This document shows, in pieces, positions 31,621-40,199 of a stretch of 64,000 bases of DNA. Each line of letters starts with the position of its first letter. Positions within the stretch are counted from its first letter, which is position 1. Where the stretch lies: contig NZ_QJSX01000003.1 in the NCBI RefSeq assembly GCF_003217515.1, positions 248,001 to 312,000 on the forward strand. Direction: 5' to 3'. The notes beneath the pieces were generated by a model. The model worked only from the letters and a program-made list of their open reading frames with translations, ran no database searches and was not told where the DNA came from. Source of the stretch: Deinococcus yavapaiensis KR-236. GTDB taxonomy: Bacteria > Deinococcota > Deinococci > Deinococcales > Deinococcaceae. A program made the position numbers and the translations under genes.

Positions 31621-32250
31621 GTGAGTTTGCCTCCGAACGACGATCTTCCCTCCAAGCGGCCCACCGGACGGCGCCGCGGTGACAGCGGCGCGCGCCAAGC
31701 GATTCTCGACGCCGCCCGCGAGCAGTTCGCCGCCAAGGGCTACACCGCCGCCACCGTGCGCGACATCGCCGCCGCCGCGCGCGTCGATCCCGCCCTCATT
31801 CGCCACTACTTCGGCAGCAAGGACGACCTCTTCGCCGCCACCTTGCACATTCCGCCCGACTTGGTGCAAACGGCCACCGCCGTGCTCGCCGGAGATCCCG
31901 CCACAATCGGCGAACGCTTCGCGCGCGCCTACCTCGGCATTTGGGAAGACCCCGTCACTGCCGCCCCGGTGCGCGCGATCTTCCGAACGGCCGTCACGAC
32001 CGACAAGGCCGCCGACCTTCTGCGCGAATTTCTGCAAAGCCGCGTTCTGCGCGAAGTCGCGCCCGCGCTCGGAACCGACCGGCCGGAAATGCGCGCCATC
32101 CTCGCGAGCACGCACCTGCTCGGCATCGCGATCGCCCGCTTCGTTCTGCACGTCGAGCCTCTGGCGAGTCTCGACCGCGAGGAACTCGTCGCCATCCTCG
32201 CCCCGACGATTCAGCACTACCTGACGGCGCCGCTGCCTTCGCGTTCCTGA
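31621..32250 (+). CDS. TetR-family regulator
   Basis: 209 residues. The N-terminal helix-turn-helix is standard: 'ARQAILDAAREQFAAKGYTAATVRDIAAAARVDPALIRHYFGSKDDLFAA' in pieces (about 22-70). The C-terminal domain (about 80-205, 'ILASTHLLGIAIARFVLHVEPLASL') is of the TetR_C type found with drug exporters. GTG start, leaderless. It is divergent from the ABC exporter genes, with palindromic operators between, so it very likely represses them and responds to the exported compound. The longer frame upstream includes the ATPase promoter and was rejected. Confidence 0.9.
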   Translation: MSLPPNDDLPSKRPTGRRRGDSGARQAILDAAREQFAAKGYTAATVRDIAAAARVDPALIRHYFGSKDDLFAATLHIPPDLVQTATAVLAGDPATIGERFARAYLGIWEDPVTAAPVRAIFRTAVTTDKAADLLREFLQSRVLREVAPALGTDRPEMRAILASTHLLGIAIARFVLHVEPLASLDREELVAILAPTIQHYLTAPLPSRS

Positions 32251-32269
32251 CGTCGCGAAGGCAGCGGCG
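32228..32269. terminator. Bidirectional terminator overlapping the tetR 3' end
   Basis: 16-bp perfect stem with a 10-base loop containing the TetR stop codon; it also serves the convergent gene at 32278. Confidence 0.75.
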
Positions 32270-32277
32270 TCAAGGCG

Positions 32278-32994
32278 TCAGCGCAGCGAGCTCAAACTGT
32301 ACGCGACGCGCTCGCCGTTCGCGCCGTGCACGCCGAGCTCCTCGGGAATGGCGCCGTCGGCAAGGCTCAGCGTGACGTCCACGCGGCCCGCTTGCACGAG
32401 CGTGACCTCGGACGAGAGCACCTTGCCGTTCCCGACGAAGCTCCAAGCGCGCACGTCCTCCTCACGCTCTCCACGCGTCGTGAAGCGCAACGCCAGCCGA
32501 CCGTTTTGCAAGCGCGCCTCCTCCAACTTCACGGTCACCTCTCCGAGCGCCACGAAGCGAGCTTCCTCTCCCCGCTGCAAACCGGCGGCGTCACGCGCGA
32601 TCACGAACGTCTTGTCGAACGGGTGGAACACGAGTTGCGCGCCTTGCCCGCGCGCGAACGCCTGAACGTCCACGTACGGCTCCTCGGCGCGGCGAATCAC
32701 CTCGTACTTCACGTCGCTCGCCGCGCGGTTCAGCAAGCCGCCGAACAAGCCGTTCAGCGGCCCCAAGTCGACTTTGCTCGTCACCGAGCCTACCAAGGCG
32801 TTCACGTCGATGACGCGGTCGAGAATCGGCCCGAGGTACTTGCCGAACCGGTTCGCCTCGACGAACACCTTGCCGCCCTCCTCGACCGTGCTCAAGTCGG
32901 TGTGAACGCCGTCGAGGAAGAATCGATAGTCGAGCGCTCCGGCGGAAGACGAGAGGATCAGGGCGAGCAAGGTGAATCGAGCGAAGGTCTTCAT
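32278..32994 (-). CDS. Secreted stalk-domain-like protein
   Basis: 238 residues, signal peptide to about 20. The middle ('EPYVDVQAFARGQGAQLVFHPFDKTFVI', about 130-160) resembles a copper-amine-oxidase N-terminal-like stalk repeat, in which a helix is followed by a hydrophobic strand and a turn. The rest is beta-rich ('LRFTTRGEREEDVRAWSFVG', 'LSLADGAIPEELGVHGANGE'). No enzyme motif. I prefer the ATG at 32994, 7 bases after TACGGT, over the GTG at 33003 inside the -10. It is divergent from the alpha/beta hydrolase gene. Confidence 0.65.
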   Translation of the reverse strand: MKTFARFTLLALILSSSAGALDYRFFLDGVHTDLSTVEEGGKVFVEANRFGKYLGPILDRVIDVNALVGSVTSKVDLGPLNGLFGGLLNRAASDVKYEVIRRAEEPYVDVQAFARGQGAQLVFHPFDKTFVIARDAAGLQRGEEARFVALGEVTVKLEEARLQNGRLALRFTTRGEREEDVRAWSFVGNGKVLSSEVTLVQAGRVDVTLSLADGAIPEELGVHGANGERVAYSLSSLR

Positions 32995-33001
32995 GCGCTT
33001 C

Positions 33002-33032
33002 ACCGTAGGCGCCGCAGCATGATTCCCGCGTG
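33002..33032 (-). promoter_or_regulatory. Leaderless promoter, CAC variant, for the gene starting at 32994
   Basis: CACGCG, 19 bases, TACGGT, 7 bases, ATG. Confidence 0.45.
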
Positions 33033-33040
33033 TTGCGCGA

Positions 33041-33071
33041 CATCACTCGGTCATGCCCGCCACGGTACGCT
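33041..33071 (+). promoter_or_regulatory. CAT-N22-YANNNT promoter for the gene starting at 33096
   Basis: CATCAC, 19 bases, TACGCT, then a 24-base leader. Confidence 0.5.
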
Positions 33072-33095
33072 TCGACTCGAAATGGAGCTGAGAAC

Positions 33096-33902
33096 ATGAC
33101 CGACATCCGAGTCAAGAGTGGTGAGGCCGAATTGATCGGCGAGGTGAGCGGCGAGGGACGAACCGTGGTGTTTTTGCACGCGGGCGTCGCCGACCGACGA
33201 ATGTGGCGCGCGCAAGTCGCGGCGACCGAGGCGCGCACGGTGACGTACGACCGACGAGGCTTCGGCGACACGCGCCCGCAAGACGAGCCGTACGCTCACA
33301 TCGACGATCTGCTCGCGGTGCTGAATCACGTCGGCGCCGAGCGCGCGACCCTCGTGGGCTGCTCACAAGGCGGAAAGATCGCGCTGGACTTCGCGCTCGC
33401 CCACTCCGAGCGGGTGGAGGGACTCGTGCTGATCGCGCCCTCCATCGGCGGCGCTCCGGCTCCCGAGACGTTTCCCCCAGCAGTCGAAGCCCTGCTGGAG
33501 GACCTCGAGGTGGCCGAGGAGTCAGGAGACGTCGATCGCCTCAACGAGATGGAAGCTCGGGTGTGGCTCGACGGCGTGCTCGGAGAAGAGGGGCGCGTGT
33601 CGGGCGAACTCCGCGCGTTGTTCCTAGACATGAACGGCGTCGCCCTGCGCGCTTCCCAACTCGGCGAGGAACGGCCCGCCGATCCGGCTTGGCCTCGCCT
33701 CGCCGACATCACGGCGCCAACCTTGATCGTGGTGGGCGACCTCGACTTTCCTCACGCGCAGGAGCGCTGCTCGCGCCTTGCTTCGCTCGTGCGCGACGCT
33801 CGCCTCGTCGTCATGCCGCGCGCCGCGCACCTTCCGAGCTTCGAACACCCCGAGGCCTTCCAAGGGCACCTCGACGCCTTCTTGGCCTCTTCTTCTCGCT
33901 GA
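33096..33902 (+). CDS. Alpha/beta hydrolase
   Basis: 268 residues, cytosolic, the usual size for the superfamily. Oxyanion region 'VVFLHAGVADRRMW', nucleophile elbow 'GCSQGG' (Ser90), acid 'VVGDLDFPHA' (Asp near 215) and 'AAHLPSFEHPEAF' (catalytic His near 248). Cap helices lie at about 115-190. Close in form to haloalkane dehalogenase-like and 3-oxoadipate enol-lactonase-like esterases, but the substrate is not clear. The leader before ATG 33096 has a weak GGAG. Its CAT-N22 promoter faces the opposing leaderless promoter of the stalk protein. Confidence 0.88.
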   Translation: MTDIRVKSGEAELIGEVSGEGRTVVFLHAGVADRRMWRAQVAATEARTVTYDRRGFGDTRPQDEPYAHIDDLLAVLNHVGAERATLVGCSQGGKIALDFALAHSERVEGLVLIAPSIGGAPAPETFPPAVEALLEDLEVAEESGDVDRLNEMEARVWLDGVLGEEGRVSGELRALFLDMNGVALRASQLGEERPADPAWPRLADITAPTLIVVGDLDFPHAQERCSRLASLVRDARLVVMPRAAHLPSFEHPEAFQGHLDAFLASSSR

Positions 33903-33910
33903 CCTAGAGG

Positions 33911-33937
33911 AGCACGCGGCGCTTCTCGCCGCGTGCT
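33911..33937. terminator. Bidirectional terminator
   Basis: Perfect 11-bp stem AGCACGCGGCG, loop CTTCT, between convergent genes. Confidence 0.7.
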
Positions 33938-36007
33938 TCAAGACGCCGTCTGCTCGACGCGCTTCGCGAGCGCCTCCAAAGCTCGGCGAACGCTCGCCTC
34001 GCCGACCGCGTCACCGAGCGCCGCGTACGTTCGCGCCGCCGCCGTGTACGCTTCGTGCGCCTCGGCGAATCGCAAGTTCGCCAAGGCGGACTCGGCCGCC
34101 TTCACGAGCCAAGGCGCGGCTTGTCGCGCGTCCTCGCCTTCCTGGTACTGCGCGGCGACGCGCGCGGGCGGAGCGCCCGCCGACGCGAGCACGCGCGCCG
34201 CGCTTCGGTGCAGCACGCGGCGCACCGAAGCGGGCATGCTCGACAAGACCGTCTCCAGCACGAGGTCGTGGCTGAAGGCCTCGCCCGACACGACTTGCGC
34301 GTCCTCCAACTCCTCCCACGCGTTCGCCGTGTCGAGCAAGCCGATGCCCAGCGTTTGCGCGACGAGCTCGAGGCTGAACTCGCGGCGCAGGACGGCCGCG
34401 GCCCGCGCCGCTTGCAACGCGCCTTGCGACAGGCGCGTGAGGCGCTCTTGAATCATGGCGCTCACGCCCTCGTCCGGTCCCGCGATCGGCCGCACGTCGC
34501 CGTCACCTCGCTCGACCATGTTCTTCACGGTCTCCAGCACGAACTGCACGTTGCCTCGCGTGACGCGCGCGATCTCGCTCGCGGCGCTCACTGCGCTCGC
34601 GACGTCCAACTCGCCGATGAGCGTGGACACCGCGGCGTCGCTGAGAGGCGGCAACTCGATCGGCACCATCACGCCCGCCGCGTACATCGAGTCGAGCAAC
34701 GCCGCCGAGTACGGTGGAAGCGCGTTCGTGCGATGGCAGTACAAGCAGCGCAGCAACGTGTTCGTATCACCCCAGAAGCGCGACCCGACGTACGCACCCG
34801 CCTCGATGCTCGGCTCGTCCATGAACTGCACGTCGTCTGTGCAGATGATGAGCGGCCCGCGCTCCGCCACGAGACGCACGACCTCGTACTGCGCCTCGTA
34901 GAAGCGGCGCTTGTCGGCTTCCGTCGCCATGGGCGGCGGAGCCTCGCCGAGTTCCGGAATCATGCGTGCGAGCTCGCGCACGACCCATTCGGGCAACTCC
35001 AAGTCCGGATTCGCCTCCAGCGTCTGACGGTAGTTGCGCGCGTGCGTGGCGTACGGCACGTCCACGTCGCCAGGGCGTCCCTGGAAGAGCAAGATCTGGT
35101 GTCCTTCGCGCGACCGCAGAAAGTCCTGCGCGAGGCGTGACTTGCCCGAGCCCGGGTCGCCTTGAAGCATGATGCCCAAGCCGTTCGCCCACGCTTCCTC
35201 CATTTTCGCCCACACGTCCTCGCGGCCCACCAGCGTCGGCGGTCGCAGCACCGTGAGGGGAAGACGGCCCCGCCCGTGCCCCGCGCGACCGGACGTGACG
35301 CGCCCGAGCGTTCCACGGTCGATGTCACGGGCGAGCGCGTGCGTCTCGGGAGAAGGGTCCGTGCCGAGCTCGCGCGCCAGCACGGCTTTGCAGCGGTGGT
35401 AGGCGCGAAGCGCGGCGGGTCGGTCGCCGAGATCGTAGTAAGCTTGCATGAGCGCGCGGTACGCGACTTCGTGCAGGGGATCGAGGTCCACCCAGCGCTC
35501 GGCGAGCGACACCGCCTCGGCCGCGTCGCCCGAGGCCCGCGCCCGCGCGAGCGCCGCTTCGTACTGGCGAGCCCGCGCGACCGCGATCTGCTCGCGCTTC
35601 GCGAGAATCCACTCGCTCAACTCGGGGAGATCGTCGAGATCCACGGTCTCCAACAGTCCCCCGGCGAACGCGCGGGGCGCCTCGGCGGGGTCGAGCTCGC
35701 TGCGCGCGTCCACCGAGACGCTTTCGTGCAGCGACAAGACCTCGCCGCCCTCCACGAGTTCCGCCCCGACCGCGTCGCGCAGACGGCGCAGCAGGTGAAC
35801 GAGGTTGTTGCGAGCCGCTCCCGCCGGAGTTTCGGGCCACAGCAACTCCACGAGCCTGGCGCGAGACGTGGGGCCTTCCATGGCGAGGTAAGCGAGCAGG
35901 GTGGCCGTCTTGCGTTCGAGCGAAACGCGACTTTCCGGCATGGTGAGCGACGAGAGGCTCGGCGTGCCGAGCAGGGCGAGTCGCCAAGCGAACCGGGAAT
36001 CGAGCAT
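33938..36007 (-). CDS. BTAD-AAA transcriptional regulator, short form
   Basis: 689 residues. An N-terminal winged helix of the OmpR/SARP kind ('LERKTATLLAYLAMEGPTSRARLVELLWP'), then a bacterial transcriptional activation domain of TPR-like helices (about 90-235: 'AYRALMQAYYDLGDRPAALRAYHRC'), then a STAND-type ATPase with Walker A 'GDPGSGKS' (about 280) and a Walker B-like 'LIICTDDVQF'. It ends soon after the ATPase helical region, lacking the C-terminal TPR tract of its two large paralogues. TACGAT lies 5 bases before ATG 36007, so it can be transcribed alone although it follows the larger paralogue by 18 bases. Confidence 0.88.
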   Translation of the reverse strand: MLDSRFAWRLALLGTPSLSSLTMPESRVSLERKTATLLAYLAMEGPTSRARLVELLWPETPAGAARNNLVHLLRRLRDAVGAELVEGGEVLSLHESVSVDARSELDPAEAPRAFAGGLLETVDLDDLPELSEWILAKREQIAVARARQYEAALARARASGDAAEAVSLAERWVDLDPLHEVAYRALMQAYYDLGDRPAALRAYHRCKAVLARELGTDPSPETHALARDIDRGTLGRVTSGRAGHGRGRLPLTVLRPPTLVGREDVWAKMEEAWANGLGIMLQGDPGSGKSRLAQDFLRSREGHQILLFQGRPGDVDVPYATHARNYRQTLEANPDLELPEWVVRELARMIPELGEAPPPMATEADKRRFYEAQYEVVRLVAERGPLIICTDDVQFMDEPSIEAGAYVGSRFWGDTNTLLRCLYCHRTNALPPYSAALLDSMYAAGVMVPIELPPLSDAAVSTLIGELDVASAVSAASEIARVTRGNVQFVLETVKNMVERGDGDVRPIAGPDEGVSAMIQERLTRLSQGALQAARAAAVLRREFSLELVAQTLGIGLLDTANAWEELEDAQVVSGEAFSHDLVLETVLSSMPASVRRVLHRSAARVLASAGAPPARVAAQYQEGEDARQAAPWLVKAAESALANLRFAEAHEAYTAAARTYAALGDAVGEASVRRALEALAKRVEQTAS

Positions 36008-36025
36008 GCTCGATCGTAGCACGAG

Positions 36026-39000
36026 TCACTGTTCGCTCGTGACCCCGGATCGGCGCGCGGCCAGCATTCGACCGTGAACGCGCGGTCGCGTACGAAACGA
36101 TTCGCGCAGTTCGGGCGGAACGCGCGAGGCAGCGTCGTCCAGCCACCGCTCGGCCCGCTCCAGCGAGCGCCACGCGTCGCGCTCGCCCGCGCCGCTCCGC
36201 GCCTCGAACGCCGTGAAGAACACTTCACCGCGCGTCACGTCGCTCGGCTCCAACGTCTCGAGGCGCTCCTCGGCTTCCCGCGCGCACGCCGCGGCCTCCT
36301 CGAAGCGCCCGAGGCGCACCAACGCCGAGGCGAGACGTGAAAGGGCCGCGATCTCCAAGCCGCCGAGTTCGTGCTGCCGCGCGACGCGCAAAGCTTCCTC
36401 GGCCGCGACGCGCGCGAAGGCCGAATCCGCGTCGAGCGCCTCCACGAGCCGAACGCGCCCGAGCGACAACGGCCGCGGCGCCTCTCCGAGCGCCGTCCTC
36501 GCCCGCTCGAGGTGAGGCGCGCTCGGCTCGCCCCGCTCGAACGCGAGGCGGGCCCGAGCGGCGAGCAGCCTGACGCGGTACACGTCGGGCACGCACGCGC
36601 CCAGCGCTCGCTCCAAGTACGCCTCGGCTTGCTCGAACGCCCCGAGAAACGTGAGTACCTCGCCGAGACAGCCGCGCGTGTAATCGCGCAGCCAGCCCGT
36701 CGGGTCGAGCTCGAACGCCTCCACCCGCTCCAAGTAGCGCACCGCCTCGTCGTACTCCCCGACGTCGGCGCACGCCAACCCGAGGACGAGCGTGAACGCC
36801 GCGTCCTCACCCGAACTGCTTTCGCGCAAAGCTTCCACTCGCCGCAAGGCGTTCAAGGCGGCGCGCGCGTCCCCGAGCTCGCTGAGGCACACCGACAAGT
36901 TTCGCAGGGCCACGGCGAGGTGCCCGTACTCCCCGAGCCGTTCGAGCAGGGCGCAAGCGCGCTCGTGCACGCCGCGCGCCTCGCGGTGACGATCCTGGTG
37001 GTCGAGGATCACGGCGAGGCTGCTGAGGTTCGCGCCGAGATCGCCCCTGTCACCGAGCGGTTCCAGCCGTGCCACCGCTTCGCGCAGGGCGTCCTCCGCG
37101 TCCCGCAGACGCTCTTGCACCCACAGCGCCGCTCCGAGGTCCGCCAGCAAGTTCGCCCGCAGCGAGATCTCCTCGGGTCCGGCGTCAACCACCGCGTGCT
37201 CGGCCTGCTCGTCGAGCGCGCGCAGACCCCGCCGAGCCGCCGTCTCCGCTCGGCGGCCCTCGCTGACCGACGCGTACAGCTCGCTTTGCAGATGCCAGCC
37301 ACGCGCGCGCTCCAACGGCGTTCCCGCGCGCTCCAAAACGTCGTTCACCGCTTCTTGCCGCGCCGAGGCGTCGTCGGTCATGCCGATCGCCTCGGCACGT
37401 CCGAGCCACTCCGCGAACGCTTTGGCGTCCCCCGACGCTTCGTACGCGCGCGCCGCCGCCTCGTAATGCGCGGCCGCTTCGCGAAAGCGCAACGACGCCC
37501 GCGCCGCCTCGCCCGCCCGCGACCACCACGGCGCGGCCTGCAACGTTTGCCCGCCTTCTTGCCAGTGCCACGCGACGCGCGCCGGCGGCGCACCTTCAAA
37601 TTCGAGCGCGCGCGCCGCTCCGCGGTGCAACAGGCGCCGAATCGAGGCGGGCGTTCCCGTCAAGACCGCCTCGGCCACGAGGTCGTGGTGAAAGCGGTCG
37701 TCTCGCAGCACCCCGGCGTCCTCCAAGACGCTCCACGCGCTCGCCACGTCGAGCACGGGCGCCGACAAGACGCTCGAGACGAGCTCCGGCGTGAAGTCGC
37801 GCTTCAACGCGGCGCACGCGCGCGCGACTTGCAACGCGACCTTCGGCAAGCGTCCGAGTCGGTCTCCCAGAAGTTGACCGAGCTTGGGAGGAACGCCGGA
37901 CGCCGAGAAGTCGCTGCCTTGCCGCAAGGCGTTCGCGCCTTCGAGCACGAACAGCGGATGCCCGTGCGACGCGTCCGCCAACCCCTGCGCCACCTCCTCG
38001 GGCACGTCGAGCGCCGCGAGAAGCTCGCGCGTCTCCCGCGCGTCGAGGGGCGGCACGTGAATCCACGCTGCCTGCCCGTCCGTCACGAGCCGCTCGAAGA
38101 TCGCTCGCGTCGCCGCCGGAAGGCCGTCTTCACGGTGCACGGCCACGAAGTGCGGCAACGTCCCGGGACGTCCCAGCGGAAAAGCCACGCCGATGAGGTC
38201 GAAGCCCACTTCGATGCTCGCTTGGTCCACGTACTGGATGTCGTCGAACAAGCACACGTCGACGTCGTGCAGACCGAGCGCGAACACGAAGCGGATGGTG
38301 TCCTGCAAGTTCGCCGCCGCGCTCGACGCGGGCGTCTCGCCCGGCGGCGCGAGTTCGGGCAGCAGGAAACTCAAAGTTCGCCGCGCGTCGAGCGGCAAAG
38401 GCGCTTCGATGCGCGTCAGGACGCGCCGCAGGTTGCGAACGGCGGCCGTGTACGGAACGAGCGCGTCGCCCGGGCGCCCTTCGAGCCACAGCACGCGTCC
38501 CTTGCTGGCGGTGAAGTGCTCGGCGAGCGCCGACTTGCCCATGCCAGGCTGACCGTACAAGATGATGAACTGCCCGCGCTGCCACGCCGCTTCCATGGCC
38601 GTCCACTCCCTCGAACGACCGACGAGCAGACGCGGACGCGGCGCGGCGTCCGCCGTGACGGCCGGAACGTTCGGCGTGACGTCTCCGCGCTCGACGAGCT
38701 TGGCGAGTTCCAGCGTCTCGGGCATCGGCTCGGTTCTCAGGGTGTCGTGCAGCATCGCGCGCAGACGCTCGTACTGCGCGCGCGCCTCCTCGACGTTGCC
38801 TTGCAGGTACGCCAGCCTCATCACACGGCGGTGCGCGCCTTCCGACAACGCGTCGAGATCGAGGACACGCCGCGCGAGTTCCTCGGCGCGGGCGAACTCA
38901 CCGCTCGCCTCGTGCGCGTCGGCGGCCTGCGCCAAGAGACGGGCGCGCCGCGCGTCGAAGCGCTCGCGCTGCACCGCCAGCCAATCGGCGAGGTCGAGCT

Positions 39001-39352
39001 CCTCGAAGGTGACCCGTTCGAGCAGTTCCGCGTCGTACTCGACGTGAACCGGTTCGTGCACGTCCACCCGAACGTTCGGCGCGAGCGTCAGGGGATCGTT
39101 TTCCAGCACCAGCGAAGTCTTGAACGAGCTTTTCATGCGCCGCAAGAGTTGCACGAGGTTGTTTCTCGCCGCGGATTCCACTCGGTCGGGCCACAGCAAC
39201 CCCGCGAGGCGCGAGCGCGTGACGTTGCTCTCCAGCGCGAGGTACGCGAGCACCGCGAGCGGCTTGCCGTCCAAATCCCGTTCCAGCCCGTCGGACGACG
39301 TCAGTCTCGGCGCCCCCACGAGTTGCAGGCGCCACGTTGGCGATGAGGTCAT
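36026..39352 (-). CDS. BTAD-AAA-TPR transcriptional regulator
   Basis: 1108 residues. Winged helix ('LDGKPLAVLAYLALESNVTRSRLAGLLWP'), BTAD (to about 230), NTPase with 'GQPGMGKS' (about 275) and 'VCLFDDIQYVDQASIE', a winged-helix and helical region, then a long TPR tract (about 650-1080: 'GHLAVALRNLSVCLSELGDARAAL', 'YLERVEAFELDP'). STAND-type regulators of this architecture (SARP-LAL, MalT-like) switch on ligand and nucleotide binding. Likely an activator of nearby or distant genes; the target is unknown. It lies 18 bases upstream of the shorter paralogue in the same direction. Confidence 0.88.
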   Translation of the reverse strand: MTSSPTWRLQLVGAPRLTSSDGLERDLDGKPLAVLAYLALESNVTRSRLAGLLWPDRVESAARNNLVQLLRRMKSSFKTSLVLENDPLTLAPNVRVDVHEPVHVEYDAELLERVTFEELDLADWLAVQRERFDARRARLLAQAADAHEASGEFARAEELARRVLDLDALSEGAHRRVMRLAYLQGNVEEARAQYERLRAMLHDTLRTEPMPETLELAKLVERGDVTPNVPAVTADAAPRPRLLVGRSREWTAMEAAWQRGQFIILYGQPGMGKSALAEHFTASKGRVLWLEGRPGDALVPYTAAVRNLRRVLTRIEAPLPLDARRTLSFLLPELAPPGETPASSAAANLQDTIRFVFALGLHDVDVCLFDDIQYVDQASIEVGFDLIGVAFPLGRPGTLPHFVAVHREDGLPAATRAIFERLVTDGQAAWIHVPPLDARETRELLAALDVPEEVAQGLADASHGHPLFVLEGANALRQGSDFSASGVPPKLGQLLGDRLGRLPKVALQVARACAALKRDFTPELVSSVLSAPVLDVASAWSVLEDAGVLRDDRFHHDLVAEAVLTGTPASIRRLLHRGAARALEFEGAPPARVAWHWQEGGQTLQAAPWWSRAGEAARASLRFREAAAHYEAAARAYEASGDAKAFAEWLGRAEAIGMTDDASARQEAVNDVLERAGTPLERARGWHLQSELYASVSEGRRAETAARRGLRALDEQAEHAVVDAGPEEISLRANLLADLGAALWVQERLRDAEDALREAVARLEPLGDRGDLGANLSSLAVILDHQDRHREARGVHERACALLERLGEYGHLAVALRNLSVCLSELGDARAALNALRRVEALRESSSGEDAAFTLVLGLACADVGEYDEAVRYLERVEAFELDPTGWLRDYTRGCLGEVLTFLGAFEQAEAYLERALGACVPDVYRVRLLAARARLAFERGEPSAPHLERARTALGEAPRPLSLGRVRLVEALDADSAFARVAAEEALRVARQHELGGLEIAALSRLASALVRLGRFEEAAACAREAEERLETLEPSDVTRGEVFFTAFEARSGAGERDAWRSLERAERWLDDAASRVPPELRESFRTRPRVHGRMLAARRSGVTSEQ

Positions 39353-39415
39353 GACGCCTTCAAGCTAGCAGAATTCACCGTGAAGGCGCGCGAAAATCTC
39401 TTGCTTGCCAGGCAA

Positions 39416-39446
39416 CATCTCACGATCACCAGCGAGTCGGTACCTT
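39416..39446 (+). promoter_or_regulatory. CAT-N22-YANNNT promoter for the gene starting at 39482
   Basis: CATCTC, 19 bases, TACCTT, then a leader with GAGGAGG. Confidence 0.5.
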
Positions 39447-39481
39447 CCGAGCAGTTGAAGGTTCGACGAGGAGGAACCCAA

Positions 39482-40078
39482 ATGATTCGAGTGCAAGCAG
39501 GAGACCGGCTGGACAATCCCGTGACAGGCGAACGTGGCGTCGTGATCGAAGCGCCGAGCGACACGAACGGCAGACGGCTGATCGTCGAGATTCTCGTGCG
39601 GCCCGGCGGGGCCGTGGCGGGCGCGCACGTTCACCCCGCCATCGACGAGACCTTCACGGTCTTGCGCGGCCACGTCGGCATGCTGATCGGCGACAAGAAG
39701 ATGGTCGCGCCGCTCGGTGAGGCCGTCCACTGCCCGGCGGGTACCGTGCACGACTGGTGGAACGCGGGCGACGAGGACGCGGTCATCCGCGCCGAGATCA
39801 CGCCGGGCGACCGCTTCCTGGAGATGGTCATCAACCTCTTCTCGCTCGCGCAGGACGGCAAGACGAACAAGAAGGGCATGCCGAACTTGCTGCAACTCGT
39901 GGTGTTCGGAGAGGAATTCCAAGACGTCGTCTCCTTCGTCGGCGGTCCGCCCAAACCCGTCTTGAAGCTCATGGGCGCCGTGCTCGGCCCGATCGCACGG
40001 TCGCTCGGCTACAAAGGCAGCTATCCCGAGTACGTCGAGCGCATTCGCCGCACCCCCCCGATCTCCGCGCACGATTGA
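39482..40078 (+). CDS. Cupin-domain protein
   Basis: 198 residues. The cupin core is clear: motif 1 'HVHPAIDETFTVLRGHVG' (two His and a Glu for metal) and motif 2 'VHCPAGTVHDWWNAG'. The following helical segment ('FLEMVINLFSLAQDGK', 'PKPVLKLMGAVLGPIARSLGY') is seen in many small cupins annotated as quercetin-dioxygenase-like, though the enzymatic role is unproven. The ATG has GAGGAGG upstream. It is a single-gene unit closed by a long hairpin; it is divergent from the BTAD gene at 39352. Confidence 0.85.
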   Translation: MIRVQAGDRLDNPVTGERGVVIEAPSDTNGRRLIVEILVRPGGAVAGAHVHPAIDETFTVLRGHVGMLIGDKKMVAPLGEAVHCPAGTVHDWWNAGDEDAVIRAEITPGDRFLEMVINLFSLAQDGKTNKKGMPNLLQLVVFGEEFQDVVSFVGGPPKPVLKLMGAVLGPIARSLGYKGSYPEYVERIRRTPPISAHD

Positions 40079-40085
40079 CCGTCCC

Positions 40086-40139
40086 GAGCGACCCGAAGGC
40101 CGAGCAGACGAACAGTCCTGCTCGGCCTTCGGGTCGCTC
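40086..40139. terminator. Hairpin terminator
   Basis: Perfect 22-bp stem with a 10-base loop after the cupin gene. Confidence 0.8.
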
Positions 40140-40199
40140 TCGGCGTACGAACGCGACGTCGGCTCTTGGCGCGTCACCGATGAGGCATGATGCGTCTTG

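Noticed and set aside
29512..32217. 901-residue open frame on the minus strand
   Set aside because: Its N-terminal two thirds run antisense to tetR and out of frame through the ATPase gene. The permease begins at GTG 30639.
36371..39346. 991-residue plus-strand frame antisense to the BTAD gene
   Set aside because: Mirror frame of a GC-rich gene; no domains, while the minus-strand gene has a complete BTAD-NTPase-TPR architecture.
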